A DNA stretch of 64,000 bases from Wyeomyia smithii (lineage: Eukaryota > Arthropoda > Insecta > Diptera > Culicidae): assembly GCF_029784165.1 (NCBI RefSeq), contig NC_073696.1, forward strand, positions 189,952,498 through 190,016,497, written 5' to 3'. Below, one piece after another: positions 22,581 to 33,359 of the stretch. Each line of letters opens with the position of its first letter. Positions within the stretch are counted from its first letter, which is position 1. A program made the position numbers and the translations under genes. Under the pieces are notes generated by a model. It saw nothing but the letters and a program-made list of their open reading frames with translations. It made no database searches and had not been told where the DNA came from.

Positions 22581-23530
22581 CATGGTTTTCCAACAAAAGT
22601 AATTAAAATGTTACGTGTGACGCTTGAAGGGTTGACAGCATGCGTCAGGATAGCGGGCGATATTTCGGACGCGTTTGTGACGTTAGATGGTCTGAAGCAA
22701 CGTGACAGGCTCTTGAACTTGCTGTTCAACATTGCTTTAGAAGGTGCAATACGAAGAGCAGCGGCACCATCACTACGAAGTCCCACATGCTTCTATGCTT
22801 CGCGGATGACATTGATATAATTGGTGTTAACCGTAGAGCAGTTGAAGAGGCCTTTACGGCTCTCGAAAGCGAATCTGCGAGAATTTGACTCACCATAAAC
22901 CATACCGAAACGAAGTACATGGTGGCTGGCAGAGAGCGTGGTAGTTTTGTGGGTGTTGGTGCTGCGGTGGAGATGGATGGGGATACTTTCGAAGTGGTCG
23001 ACGAGTTTGTTTATCTTGGCACTCTCGTGACATGTGACAGCGAGGTGAGCCACGAGGTGAAGAGTCGGATTGCAGCAGCGTATAGAGCTTATTACGGATT
23101 GCGTAGCCATCTTAGGTCCCGTAGCCTACAGGCCGACGACGAAATTTGCGCTCTATAGGACCCTGATTCTCCCGGTGGCAGTCTACGGACATGAATCGTG
23201 GGGGTAGGAGGCCGATCAACGAGCGCTTGGGGTCTTCGAGCGTAGAATCCTACGATCAATATTCGGAGGCAAACTAGAAAATGAGGTGTGGCGCAGGCGC
23301 ATGAATCACGAGCTGTACGATATTATCAAGCTGATGAAACTCGGCAGGTTACAGTGGGCTGGCCACGTGTCACGATTGGCGAATGAGCGACTGGCAAAGA
23401 TAATATTTAGCAGAGAACCGGATAGAGGCCGACGACTTCGAGACAGACCTCGCACGCGCTGGATGTGTGCTGTCGACGAGGATACCAGAGCGGCAGGTGT
23501 AAGGGAAGACTGGTAAGGAGCAGCCCAAAA
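22581..23530 (+). pseudogene. RTE element copy 2, right part
   Basis: It continues the RTE RT after the BEL insertion: LRVTLEGLTACVRIAGDISD, DGLKQRDRLLNLLFNIALEG, LCFADDIDIIG in shifted frame (near 22796), then VDEFVYLGTLVTCDSEVSHE and AAAYRAYYGLRSHLRSRSLQ (22919-23158). The C-terminal MWRRRMNHELYDIIK and LGRLQWAGHVSRLANERLAK follow (23286-23516). Frames change at least three times. The 3' end stops at VREDW and then enters A-rich sequence, so the usual RTE tail is missing. Confidence 0.85.
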
Positions 23531-23639
23531 AAAAGTAGTAAAATCGCTCAAATAAAAAAAAATTGGGCGGAACGAAGTTCGCTGTGACAGCTCGTGATGA
23601 ATAATAAACGAGCTATCTATCCCCGATGTAAATTGGTTG

Positions 23640-23860
23640 TTGGTTCAGTTGTTGACCGATGCTATTTCAATTTTGAAAAATATTTAAAACTCTTTTATGC
23701 TGATGATTCGACACTCTACATTGGAGCATGAACGAAAGTGGATTATCAGCTGGTGTCAGTGAAATTAAATGATGATTAGTCTTGATAAATGTTGGGTCAT
23801 ACAGTTTCACTACGCAGTGCATCCTATTCTATATAATTAGAGCGTTGGTAAAACACTTCA
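23640..23860 (+). pseudogene. Small reverse transcriptase fragment, Jockey-like
   Basis: One frame reads KLFYADDSTLYIG near 23680-23730, matching the catalytic YADD box of non-LTR RT. Nearby in another frame are weak traces of the following W...N...LDKC..I.F block (near 23750-23800). The fragment is short and decayed; it could be the end of an element whose rest is deleted. Confidence 0.4.
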
Positions 23861-25555
23861 TTGCTGGGTTAACAAAATATCTTTATAAGATTGTCAAGGA
23901 TCTTCGGAACCATTATACCATTATGAAAATTTTGCTCTTCAGTCTAATTTTTCAGAGATTGAGATAGTGTTGTCCGAGAAACTCTTTCGATTGTTCTAGG
24001 TACAAAAATGATATCTACAAATTTTTGTTTGTTATTATATCTCAAGAATCAATATTAATGACCTCAAATTGGAACTGCTCTCCCACCTCCCCACCATGTT
24101 TACAAACCCAATACTTACCTAAATATGAAATAAAAGTCATCGAACCACTAGGAAATTTGTACATTTTACTCAGTCGTTCGGTGGTTTGAATTTCATACAA
24201 CCTTACTGGAAATCAATGAAGGATATCCACATAATCAATAAGTTGTAAACGACTGCATTGCTTCAAGCGAAGCTTTGATTATACCGGCTCATATGAACCA
24301 CCCATATCATTTATGATTTTCATTAATACCGAGTACCATAAATCACGCATCAAGGATTGAATATTCATATTTTTTGTTCCTGTGTGCATAGTAATAATGA
24401 TCCTGAAGCACACTCGGTTATTGAATTTGCTGAAATTAAAACCACTGCTTTATTTGCACACGTTATGATGAACCGTAGTGGGTCGTATTATCGTTTGCGG
24501 TATAAAATGAATGAAAAAATGTACACGTTCCGGTTGGATTGGATTTTATTATTTATTCACTGAATAATTAATTGAAGCCTTCTTCCAAATTCTAATTCAG
24601 ATATCTATCCAGCACAAATTACATAAATTTCCAGGAACGAAATAGCTCAACATTTAAAAGCGATCTCCAAGTGGGAACGGGTAAAATCTTTCACGTTCTA
24701 GAAAGCACTGTGGAAGCCAGGTCGAACATGCATTAGCTAAATCTTTAGATAATAAGAAATTCCCCTGACTAAGCTACAAGATTACCTACGGTTCGCTAAG
24801 CTGCATGCTGCACGTAAGTTGTTAGCTGATTTTCCCGCCCGCACCGTTCTGCTGGGCTTGAAGGCTCTGGAATAAAAATAAACCGCTGCAGTGGGCTGCA
24901 CTCTCGAATAGACCGGGGTCACCACCACAGGAACTGCATCCAGGCTACATGATGTGACATTGCCGGTCGTGACAGTTGGCTGTGGTGTGGAACTTTCGCA
25001 CATCACCGATCACCCGACGGCATTCACCCATCGATGATTTTGCAGTGCCCCGTAGTGCAGGCAGGCCAGGCGAATGGTGAAATATGTAACCTATACCAAT
25101 GCATCACCGGTGCAGTGGGGCGAAGTGTGTTTACTTTAGCTCGCCATGTCTGTATGGTTTCCGGTTGAATTGTGAATATGGATGCAACCTTCGCCTGGTT
25201 GGCACTGTTTCTTGCTGCTGTATGCTGCTGTGCGGCAGGTGCAATTTTATGAGTGGGTGGGTTCATTATTCTAATGACGGAATGACGTGGAACAGCATCG
25301 GTGCTAGGGTAGCCCACCACCGATCCCACTGCGTCACAGGTCTATTGTAGTGGACATTAACTTTACAATTGATAAAGTGGTTCGACAGCAATTTGACGAA
25401 AACTTGCTGCATGGAAAGTTTATTTGGATAATGGTTTTCTTTTATTAACCTTTGGATTTCCTGGTTTTAGAACGGCCTGTTTGCGTTTAAATTTATAGTT
25501 AAATTCGTTTTAATTATTCCTCCGTTTTTTTCGGTTTTATATTTAAAATAATTTT
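23861..25555. other. Intergenic sequence, no gene recognised
   Basis: A GC-richer island at about 24780-25340 has frames of 75-100 codons on both strands, but none looks like a known protein and no splice-bounded exon is evident. Confidence 0.35.
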
Positions 25556-25558
25556 TTA

Positions 25559-25660
25559 GGGGCCATACCACATTCCACACTGACATCCCCCGCCTTCCCC
25601 TCCGTGGACAACTGCACATATAAATTTGAAAAACTTTGTATGGACCGTGGACATTACACA
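25559..25660 (+). mobile_element. Truncated copy of the 54289-54457 MITE family
   Basis: After TTA, the sequence GGGGCCATACCACATTCCAC, a C-rich run, CCCTCCGTGGACAACTG and TTTGTATGGACCGTGGAC follow in the same order as in 54289-54457. The right inverted repeat is missing. Confidence 0.6.
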
Positions 25661-27063
25661 AAAATCTACAAACATATGAAAAAGGGTAAATCTAATGAGT
25701 GAATATTCAGTAATTCTAAATGAACGATTTGAAAATAAAAAAAAAACATTAGAAACATGGGTGAAAAACTTTAGTGTGACCTTTTTTGTTTAATCGTTGT
25801 AAATAAACGCAGTATTTGTATATTGTCACATTATTTTCGTCACACTGTTTTGGGTTGTTCCTTTTTATATCTTCTCGACTCCTATGGGGTTTTGAAAAGG
25901 TTTATCGCCGTTTGAGACCAAATTTGAATTTTGTGTGCCTCCTCTAGTCTTTAAAATAAGAATGCTAGTGTTTCCAGAACCAGAATGACGTTTAGAAACT
26001 GGGAACTGGCTGACGCCTGGATGACGTTTAGAAACATGGCAACTGCCGCTTCTATTTTATATCATATATTTTTAGAGACCAACTATCGATATCTGACATT
26101 ATTTTTGATACCAAGAAGACGATTTCCGTTTTCTGAGAAATTTTAATGGTAATATTGCGTAAAATATCCTAATATTAGTTTCCTAATATTGGTATTTACG
26201 AAACTAGAATGTCGTAAAAAACAGCGAATTGATATCTAATCCCGTAAGAAAATTAAATTGGAATTCCCGGTATCAGCAAAACTGCATAATACTAAAAAAT
26301 GTACTCCTTTTAAAATTCAAGATCGCTGGCTAACCATATCAACCAGTCCGAGATAAACTTGGAAACATGTAAACCGCGGGCGATCGGTTCAAAAATAACA
26401 TAGCATTTAGGTTAGGTTAAGGTTCCTTTTCCTCTCTAGAACGAAAATACATTTTTGAATGAGAGTGCGAATGGGATGAGCACTTGATGAGAGTGAGTGA
26501 GGGTAATCGGTTTCTCAAAATAATAATAATAGGATTAAGGAGCGTTTTAAATATTCTAAAAAATATTCTTTAATATGATTGTCGGCCAATAATTGCCCGC
26601 ATAGATATGAGAGCCCTAATAAAGGAAAAAAATCAATATAGCGTCTTCCGGTTTTTGGATAGCTGTAACAACAATGCAATCAAAGTTTCATTTCATGCTT
26701 TCTTCCTGTCGTTTTCTTGCCCTCTAATTATTGGTTTTGTCGCTGTCACTTATTGCTACCTTTAAAGGAAAAAACCTAACGCTACTGTTTTTTCTATACC
26801 TGTAAATATCGCTGCCATGCGGGCGTCGTTCTTTTGCATGTGAAACAAGGTGTCTAGTATTAGAATTTTTTTCCTGCGAAAGAGTGTCGGGGAAATATAC
26901 TATTTCATAATATGCAACAAAAGGTTGCATCGAATGTCTGTCTGTCTGTGGAATGAAGTTTTGTGGAATGAATATCTAAAAAAGAAACTTCTGCACAATT
27001 GAGCTGAATCTTGCATGGAAACGTTGTGGTTCTGATATTCTGGTACTGGTATTTTCATAAACG
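25661..27063. other. Intergenic sequence, no gene seen
   Basis: Short frames only. A small hairpin ATGCAAC/GTTGCAT (about 26912-26930) is followed by GTCTGTCTGTCTG, reminiscent of the Helitron-like heads but too short to assign. Confidence 0.35.
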
Positions 27064-27189
27064 CATTACATGGCTTTTTATATTGCATAAAGTGAACCTT
27101 CTGCTTCACTTTATGCAAAATAAAAAGCCATGTAATGCGCTTTACCGAACCTTCTGCTTCACTTTATGCAATATAAAAAGCCATGTAAT
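27064..27189. repeat. Foldback cluster: one inverted and one direct ~32-bp arm
   Basis: The arm at 27064-27096 (ATTACATGGCTTTTTATATT...) is inverted at 27105-27137 with one mismatch and again at 27158-27189 without mismatch. The spacer GAACCTTCTGCTTCACTTT is duplicated too. RNA or single-stranded DNA from here would form a long hairpin. Confidence 0.8.
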
Positions 27190-27429
27190 TAATTCAGTGT
27201 TTTGGCTAGAAAATACGTTAGGAAGCTGAATTATTAAATGAAAATTTGATCAAGAACAATCACACAATATAAGAGTTTTTGAAATATATGTATGTAAATG
27301 TGAAAACTAAAAAAACTAAAACTAAACCGGTATCTACCAAACTTAGCATAGGTTTTTCTTGATGCAATCTTCAATAATGAAGAGGGTTCAAACAATGGAA
27401 AAAGCCTCACACTGGCTTGTAAATGGTCA

Positions 27430-27666
27430 ACACTTTGATTTGCTTCGTTAGTGTGCGTCGCAGTAGACTTTCGCTCGTAAATTTAGAACGACCGTCGGCT
27501 CTCGCTCACAAAAAAAAATGGTAAAATGACATTCGTGCGACGAAGAAATGGCAACTGCCATACGCTTGGCGATATTTTTTGCCTTTCTCCTAGTTTGTTT
27601 TATTTATGTCTTAATTCTATTTCTGTTGAGTAATATTATTACAAGATTTAAGTAATTTCCAAAATA
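27430..27666 (+). repeat. Dispersed repeat, copy 2 (relative at 3470-3692)
   Basis: Collinear with 3470-3692: GTGTGCGTCGCAGTAGACTT, TTTCGCTCGTAAATTTAGAA and AATATTATTACAAGATTTAA match with substitutions, plus a unique middle section. Confidence 0.55.
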
Positions 27667-27899
27667 TTCAAAAACAGAACATTTATATAATCCTTATTTT
27701 GAGAAAAATGTCAAGTGGCAAGTACTCGTTTGACATGTTTGTTCAATGTATTTATACAACGAGCCTTGCCATCGTTAGAAACAAATAGAAGAAGGTTATA
27801 CAAAAACGCGGGTTGATATTTACAAATTCTATTTGCATCCAGACACGTTTGAACGAGAAGATGATAAACTTATTCAAAAAATTTATTGCAGGCTACATA

Positions 27900-28952
27900 C
27901 AGTCCCCCCTACAATTATGGATCACTTAAGAAGATATATGATTTCAAAAAATCATTTCTAACCAATTTAATTGTTTATAAGTAATGTATAAATGTTTTCA
28001 GTCACAGAAATATGTAATCTTTCCCTTCATTGGGTATTTCTTTCCATGTTTTGTGAATATTTCTCAGAAAGTATGTTTATTTCATAACTCACCAAATACA
28101 CAATTATGGATCACTTTTGAGAGCGGTTCTAATTATGAGACATTTCGCATCATATTATGGATCAGCATAATGAAAACAGCTTTTGGCAACGAATTCATTC
28201 AATAAACCTTATTCAAATTATGTAAATTGAAGAAATAACATATTTCAAATCGTATTCAAGATCTCGCGTGGCCTGGCCACATTTTATATGGCTTTTGAGG
28301 TTGCAGTTAGATCGAGAGTCCACGTATGTCGCTCCCGAAGGTAGCAATGAACCATTGTATACGGTACATCATAACAGCTTCCCGCTTTACGTAGCTTTCC
28401 TGTCCCTCGTGCCTTGGAAATATTTTTTTTAAAGGCTCAGCACTGTTTAGCTTCCGTTTAGTGCTCAATAGCAGTTGAGAGGGTGTTTTAATTAGTGAAA
28501 ATCACATTTGAATCGGAGTGATCCATATTTATAGAGAACTATCTTGTCTCGGTCCCTATTATGGAACACTTAGAAAATAACTAGTTTTTATAGAAAAACC
28601 GTTATCAACCATCAACATTTTGATGAATCGTGAAGAACATACCTTGATCTTTGTGTATGAATTATTTTTTGCACGAGAATTAGCGATTATATGACATATG
28701 AACCTTATGAATGATGAGCGTGCTACTTACGCTGATTGAGAAAAACGACAAATATTTTGATAGATTCTGGAAAACAATATTTCACGCCTATAAAAAACAC
28801 AACGATGTTTTCTGTGTTTGAAGCTAGCAAATATGGCATGTTTTACTACAAAAATGTTACATGCCTTCGAACCGTTAGTTTAACTGAGTTAAATAACACG
28901 AGACACAAAAGTGATCCGTAATCGTGGGAAATCCATGATTGTGGGGGGAGTG
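27900..28952. mobile_element. TA-flanked non-autonomous DNA transposon
   Basis: The left end CAGTCCCCCCTACAATTATG after TA and the right end, reading CACTCCCCCCACAATCATGG on the minus strand, are near-perfect inverted repeats of about 24 bp. TA flanks both sides (27898-27899 and 28953-28954). The word ATTATGGATCACTT and relatives recur inside in both orientations (near 27914, 28103, 28153, 28500 and 28560), a subterminal binding-site-like arrangement. TA duplication and a CAGT start fit the Tc1/mariner/pogo group. No transposase frame is visible in 1,053 bp. Confidence 0.75.
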
Positions 28953-29124
28953 TATTTATTATTGTGCCTTATAGATAGGTATTTACGATGCTTTTGATTG
29001 ACATGTTTAGGTGTGGCTAATTCAAGAATTGCGTTGATTTTTGCTATCAATAGTAAACTCACGTGTACTGTATAGTACTTAGATGTGGAGAACTCATTAC
29101 CTGCTTCAAATAAAAAAAAGTGAT

Positions 29125-29140
29125 CGTCCCTAACAGGACG
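29125..29140 (-). terminator. Histone mRNA 3' stem-loop (decayed)
   Basis: On the minus strand CGTCCTGTTAGGGACG forms a 5-bp stem with a 6-nt loop, flanked by AAAC upstream and ATCAC downstream. It resembles the replication-dependent histone element GGCYCTTTTCAGRGCC. It lies about 35 bp after the end of the H2A relic on the same strand, where this processing signal belongs. The loop is two bases longer than the normal tetraloop, so it is probably not functional. Confidence 0.6.
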
Positions 29141-29174
29141 GTTTGGTTAATTTGAAAGCTGAGAAACAATCGAA

Positions 29175-29486
29175 TAATGCCTTTTTCCTGTTTTCTTAGA
29201 AAGCAGAACAGCTTGGTTTTTCGAAAGAACATTTCCCTGAGTAACTAGTGACACCGGATACAAGCTCGTTCAGTATCTCGTCATTGCCATTGGCAACTTG
29301 TAGGATGATTCTCGTTCTACTATCGCTTGCAGCGTTCCTCGTCAATTCCAACACTTCCGCAGCAAGGTACATTGCAGCCGCCATCGATAGGCACTACCCT
29401 ATTCATGGATACTGGCTGGGGCGTTAGCAGCTTTAGGACTGGCTGTGCTTATTCTTCAAAGTTTACCACCCACGTGGTGGAAACAT
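29175..29486 (-). pseudogene. H2A: Histone H2A pseudogene (canonical H2A)
   Basis: Minus-strand frames read as a decayed canonical H2A. The start region (ATG at 29486-29484) has a nucleotide-level match to the GGKVKGKAK segment. Next come QYP with stops (histone-fold start), [40 protein letters not shown] and, after a frameshift, QAVLLSKKTGK. In canonical H2A these are [36 protein letters not shown] and the C-terminal QAVLLPKKTE. About 25 residues of the fold, including the GAGAPV region, and the PRHLQ block are deleted. A histone-type stem-loop follows. Canonical rather than H2A.V is supported by NDEELN-like and C-terminal residues. The gene cannot make H2A. It is arranged divergently with the H2B relic at 29761, as in insect histone repeats. 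Confidence 0.82.
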
Positions 29487-29760
29487 CACGAGAAACACGT
29501 AGAATAAATGTGAACTGGGACCGATTTCAAAATATAAACCCGATTCGCGCGAACGTCGAATAAATGATGATATGATGAAATATACACGTGCGATTGGAAT
29601 ATCTATGGAGAGGACTAACGCGACAAGTGGGCGGGACTCCTCACACTCCTCCTCAGAAAGTAAAAAAAATTTGGGCTACGCTGCGCGTCGTTGATTTGGT
29701 AAACAGACGAAGGTTGCGCGCGAAAAGCATTAGTTTTACGTCAACAAATTCGCCATTAGG
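29487..29760. promoter_or_regulatory. Spacer between divergent H2A and H2B relics
   Basis: 274 bp separate the two start codons, a size plausible for the shared H2A-H2B promoter of insect histone units. I cannot assign TATA boxes confidently. Confidence 0.35.
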
Positions 29761-29895
29761 ATGACATCGAGGACACAAGCGGGCCACGGACAAGCGGCAG
29801 AGCAGCCAAATTTAGCCTCCCTTACTATTGCTGTTACAAGAGAGCTAGCCAAGTACGCTGAGTCCAAAGCTAAAGCTATTACTACTCTACACTAG
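29761..29895 (+). pseudogene. H2B: Histone H2B pseudogene, internally deleted
   Basis: This 44-codon frame starts MTSRTQAGHGQAAEQPN, comparable in spacing and base pattern to the Lys/Ala-rich H2B tail. It then jumps to TRELAKYAESKAKAITTLH, which aligns with the H2B C-terminus ([21 protein letters not shown]). The whole histone fold between, about 70 residues, is missing, so it is non-functional. Divergent placement beside the H2A relic independently favours this reading. On sequence alone it would be weaker. Confidence 0.6.
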
Positions 29896-29942
29896 CTCAT
29901 AGTGAATTGTTACGTTCCTCATGCCAAGTACAAATTGCAATT

Positions 29943-29958
29943 GATCTTTCTTAAGGCC
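29943..29958 (+). terminator. Possible decayed histone 3' stem-loop after H2B
   Basis: GATCTTTCTTAAGGCC followed by ACGAACA matches the histone stem-loop GGCYCTTTTCAGRGCC at about ten of sixteen positions and lies 47 bp after the H2B stop. The stem no longer pairs fully. Confidence 0.3.
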
Positions 29959-30972
29959 ACGAACACGTGAAGCAATGCCGAAATATTTTACCTTGCAAAA
30001 TTTCAAATATGCAGTTCTGCAAATTGAAATTTGTTTGTTGTTGTTATCGAGTCGTTTTTATGTATTATACAAATTAAACAGCTATATTAATGAAACAATA
30101 CTTAGAAAAATCGTTTGATAAATAAGCTAGAAAAGCCATTGCACAGTGGTCCAATAAGGCAAAAAGTGGAACTCAATTCCATAGCGCCTTTCACATTCAT
30201 CCTAGCTTAATAGTGCCTTCGGAACAATTGTTTGTATAAATGTCCCGCATAACCGCAAATTGTCAAAAATTATGGAAAGTTTACAATACTAAAAATAAGA
30301 AAACTAACTTTTTTGTGTTAAGAGATAGGGGAATAGTTTATTCAGAAAAGTTATAGAAGATTCAAAAATATGAAACTTTGTTAAACAAATAAAAATATTA
30401 TCTTCATTAGGTACCAAGTTATAAAGTACATAATATGGAACTTACTTAAAACTTAGTTTTTTGTATTTAACTTTTGTTGGTTGCATTGAACATGGAAGTG
30501 TTGTTGGGTGGAATTATTAGGGCACACACATTTTTGCCAATGACCATACATCTGTAGGACTTTTACTTATAAAGTTTTATCACATTTTAGCTTATTTTTT
30601 CGGTAACTTCAAGAACGTATAAGTTAAAAAGGGGCAAGTGGAATCATGATATCAATACTTTTCTTTGAAGTTAAGCTCAAATACCAAAAACTCTTGTAGG
30701 TTCCATTTGTCCCAATCCACCCATATTAGAGTACGGCGGGCATATTTACAGTAGGTTTTCATAAATTATAAATACTAACTTTTTTGTGTTAAGAGATAGA
30801 GGCATGATTTATTTGGAAAAGTTTTAGAACTTGCAAAAATATGAAACTTTGCTGAACAAACAAAAATTCTATCTTCATTGGGAACAGAGTGCTTTATGTA
30901 AAAGTTACGCAAAAGATAGTTTTTTGTACTTGACTTTTGTTAGTTACATTTTACGAGAAAACGTTGTTTTAA

Positions 30973-32334
30973 CCGTTATGTACTCGGCAGGGTACCCGGG
31001 TACCTTTTCAGACTTTATTGCTTCAAAAAACAAATATAACGTCAACTTAGACAGCTGAAACTTATGGAATGCTCCTAACTAGTGGAAATGAACCATTTTC
31101 CATCATAAGTCTGTTTGTAGAAACAAGGGGGGTCGAAGGAGGGGGCTTCGAAATTTTTTACCACGTAAGTACTCGGCAGGGTACCCGGGTACCCACAAAA
31201 TGAAATGCTTCTTGCTTTTTCATTTCTTGACCGATTTTCGATCTTAGCCTGCCAAAAGATTGGAAATCTGTCTACTTTCAGAATCTGGGATTGACATTAA
31301 CCTGTAACCACATCTGGTTCCTGTAAATCCGGATCTACGGGAGCATGTTCCGGTGAGACAAATTAGTACAATTGTCAATAAATCCGAATAACATTGGTAT
31401 CAAAATTCTTGAAATCACTCCAGGAATCGATTTACATCCATTTCGAGTCCAACTGGTGAGTTGTCCTCGAAATGGTCGTACCGGAGCAGATTCCCGTGGG
31501 GCCCTATATGGCCACCAACATGAGTGGATAGAAACCCTAACAGCAATTCTTGAAATCACTCCAGGAATCGATTTACATTCTGAACTGAAAAAGCTCCGAA
31601 TAAGTTTTTGAAGTAGCCTTCTGTAGACAAATTGACAGATGAACTCAAAAAAGATTCCTGGAGTTATTTCAGGAATTTTGATATACATATTGCTGGGGTT
31701 TCTATCCAATCATAATAGGGCCATTTAGGGCCCCACGGGAATCTGCTCCGGTACGACCATTTCGGGGACAACTCATCAGTTTTTTTTTTTTGTTCATCTA
31801 TAGTTTATTTGACACGGCACAAATACAATTCAATGTTTAACGGCGCAAACTATATCTACAGTTGAACTCTAAATAGATGTAAATCGATTTCTAGAGTGAT
31901 TTCGAGAATTTTGGTATGCATATTGCTAGGGTTTCTTCCAATCATGTTGGTGGCCATATAGGGCCCTAAAGGAACCTGCTCCAGAGTGGTCATTTCAAGG
32001 ATAACTCGGCAAATGGACTCAGAATTCATAAAAGTCAACTTCTGGAGTGATTTCATGGATTCCGATACCAATATTGTTTGGTTTTATTGCCAATTGTTAA
32101 AATTTGCCTCGGATCTTGAACCTGGCCCCGGAGATCCGGATTCGCAGGAGCCATATGGGGACCAATGGCTCTTTAGGTCCTGTATACTAAAAATAGACAA
32201 ATTTTCCAATCTTTCAACGGGTCAAGATTGAAAATCGGTCAAGAATTAAAGAAGTAAGAAGCATTTCATTTTGGTGGGTACCCGGGTACCCTGCCGAGTA
32301 CTTACGTGTGTTAAAATTGCCGAGTACATAACGG
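30973..32334. mobile_element. TTAA-flanked foldback element, piggyBac-like ends
   Basis: The ends CCGTTATGTACTCGGC (30973-30988) and GCCGAGTACATAACGG (32319-32334) are perfect 16-bp inverted repeats. TTAA lies at both sides (30969-30972 and 32335-32338). Precise TTAA targeting and a CC start are hallmarks of piggyBac-type transposons. Almost the whole interior is an imperfect palindrome (arms about 31160-31780 and 31790-32306), and GGTACCCGGGTACC occurs three times. No transposase is present, so it would need one in trans. Removing it rejoins the interrupted direct copy of the outer arm. Confidence 0.82.
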
Positions 32335-32736
32335 TTAAAGAAACATTTGAGCATATAAAATACGCGTTTTCGTTGAAGACCACACATGGCTAGGACATTT
32401 CCTTACAAAGTTATAGCATATTTAAACTTATTTTTTCGATAATTTTTAAATCCCTGCCCGATAATCCCCCCGATAATTTCACTAAATCCCTACGAATGAT
32501 AAGTTCTAATTGCGAAAGCAAAAATATCCTAATAAATAAAATTACAAATTTCTAACAATATTGAGAAGTCATCATTTGTGATTGGACACACATAATCATT
32601 ATTTACTAATATTTATCATAAATAAATAAATACTTAAGCAACTAACATATCCCCCTTAAAAAAATCTACAAAGATACGAAAGCTATATATCTGATTTGAT
32701 AGAAGCTCGTATTTGTGATAACTTTTTTTTTCCTTG

Positions 32737-33072
32737 GGGGCCGTTCCTAAACCACGTGGTCATATTTTGATCACTTTTTATACCCCCCTACCCCCTCGTG
32801 GTCTGACTTTAACCACGTGGTCTTTTCATTTTTCAAGTGCCAAAAATTCGCTGAAATTTTTTACATTTTTATTATAAAACTTTCAGTACATTCTATATTT
32901 CTCAAATGCAAAACCTTCATTCTTGACTTGATGTCAACAATAAATTATAAGTCAGGAAAAAAGACCACGTGGTAATTTCGTTAACCCTCCCACCCCTGTG
33001 CGTGGTCTTTCGTGGTCTTTTGAAAATCCCCCCGTCCCCCTCTTTATGACCACGTGGTTTAGGAACGGCCCC
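32737..33072. mobile_element. MITE with 3-bp TTG target duplication
   Basis: GGGGCCGTTCCTAAACCACG at the left is the reverse complement of the right end, with the inverted match extending about 28 bp through CCACGTGGTCAT. TTG flanks both sides (32734-32736 and 33073-33075). Additional CCACGTGG and CGTGGTCTTT words lie inside. A 3-bp duplication and a GGGGCC start suggest a PIF/Harbinger-type MITE, although the usual target is TWA. Confidence 0.78.
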
Positions 33073-33359
33073 TTGTTGGGGAGATTATACCACTGCGACC
33101 AGTACTTATTGTTGTTATAAGTACTTATTGTTGTGATAGCATAAAAATAAGAAGAAAGTTTTTCTATAGAATATTACTATCTAGCTCTAGATCCAAATTT
33201 CCCTCTAAGGTCGTTCTCGAGAACGATGCACTTGGCGTCTCCATCGATTCAACAATGAAAGGAGGCACATGATTAAGGTTCGCGTTGGAGTAAGTGGGAG
33301 CTTCTGACGCGTTTTTGATATGAATAGGGGCACCAAAACTCACGGGTAATTAGCCATAA

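Larger units (their letters stand above)
10986..23594 (+). mobile_element. Helitron-like element B, extensively invaded (composite)
   Basis: The head at 10986 starts TCTATACATATAAAAATG directly after an A. Matching internal sequence resumes between the inserted elements: 13148-13166, and 15378-15520 with repeat monomers. A tail resembling the family terminus (GGGCGGAACGAAGTTCGC, 23565-23594) ends CAGCTCG, a degenerate form of the CAGCTAG end of the complete copy at 40910-42430. Between them lie a TA-flanked MITE with a SINE, a truncated RTE element, and another RTE copy split by a BEL element. Joining head and tail into one element is inference; the tail could belong to copy A. Confidence 0.45.

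Noticed and set aside
26400..26425. TTAGGTTAGG-type words as telomeric repeat
   Set aside because: Only about two to three imperfect units, far too short, and Diptera lack this telomere repeat.
31335..31709. 124-codon minus-strand frame and mirrored plus-strand frame
   Set aside because: Both arise from the palindromic arms of the TTAA-flanked element; the same motif reads on both strands.
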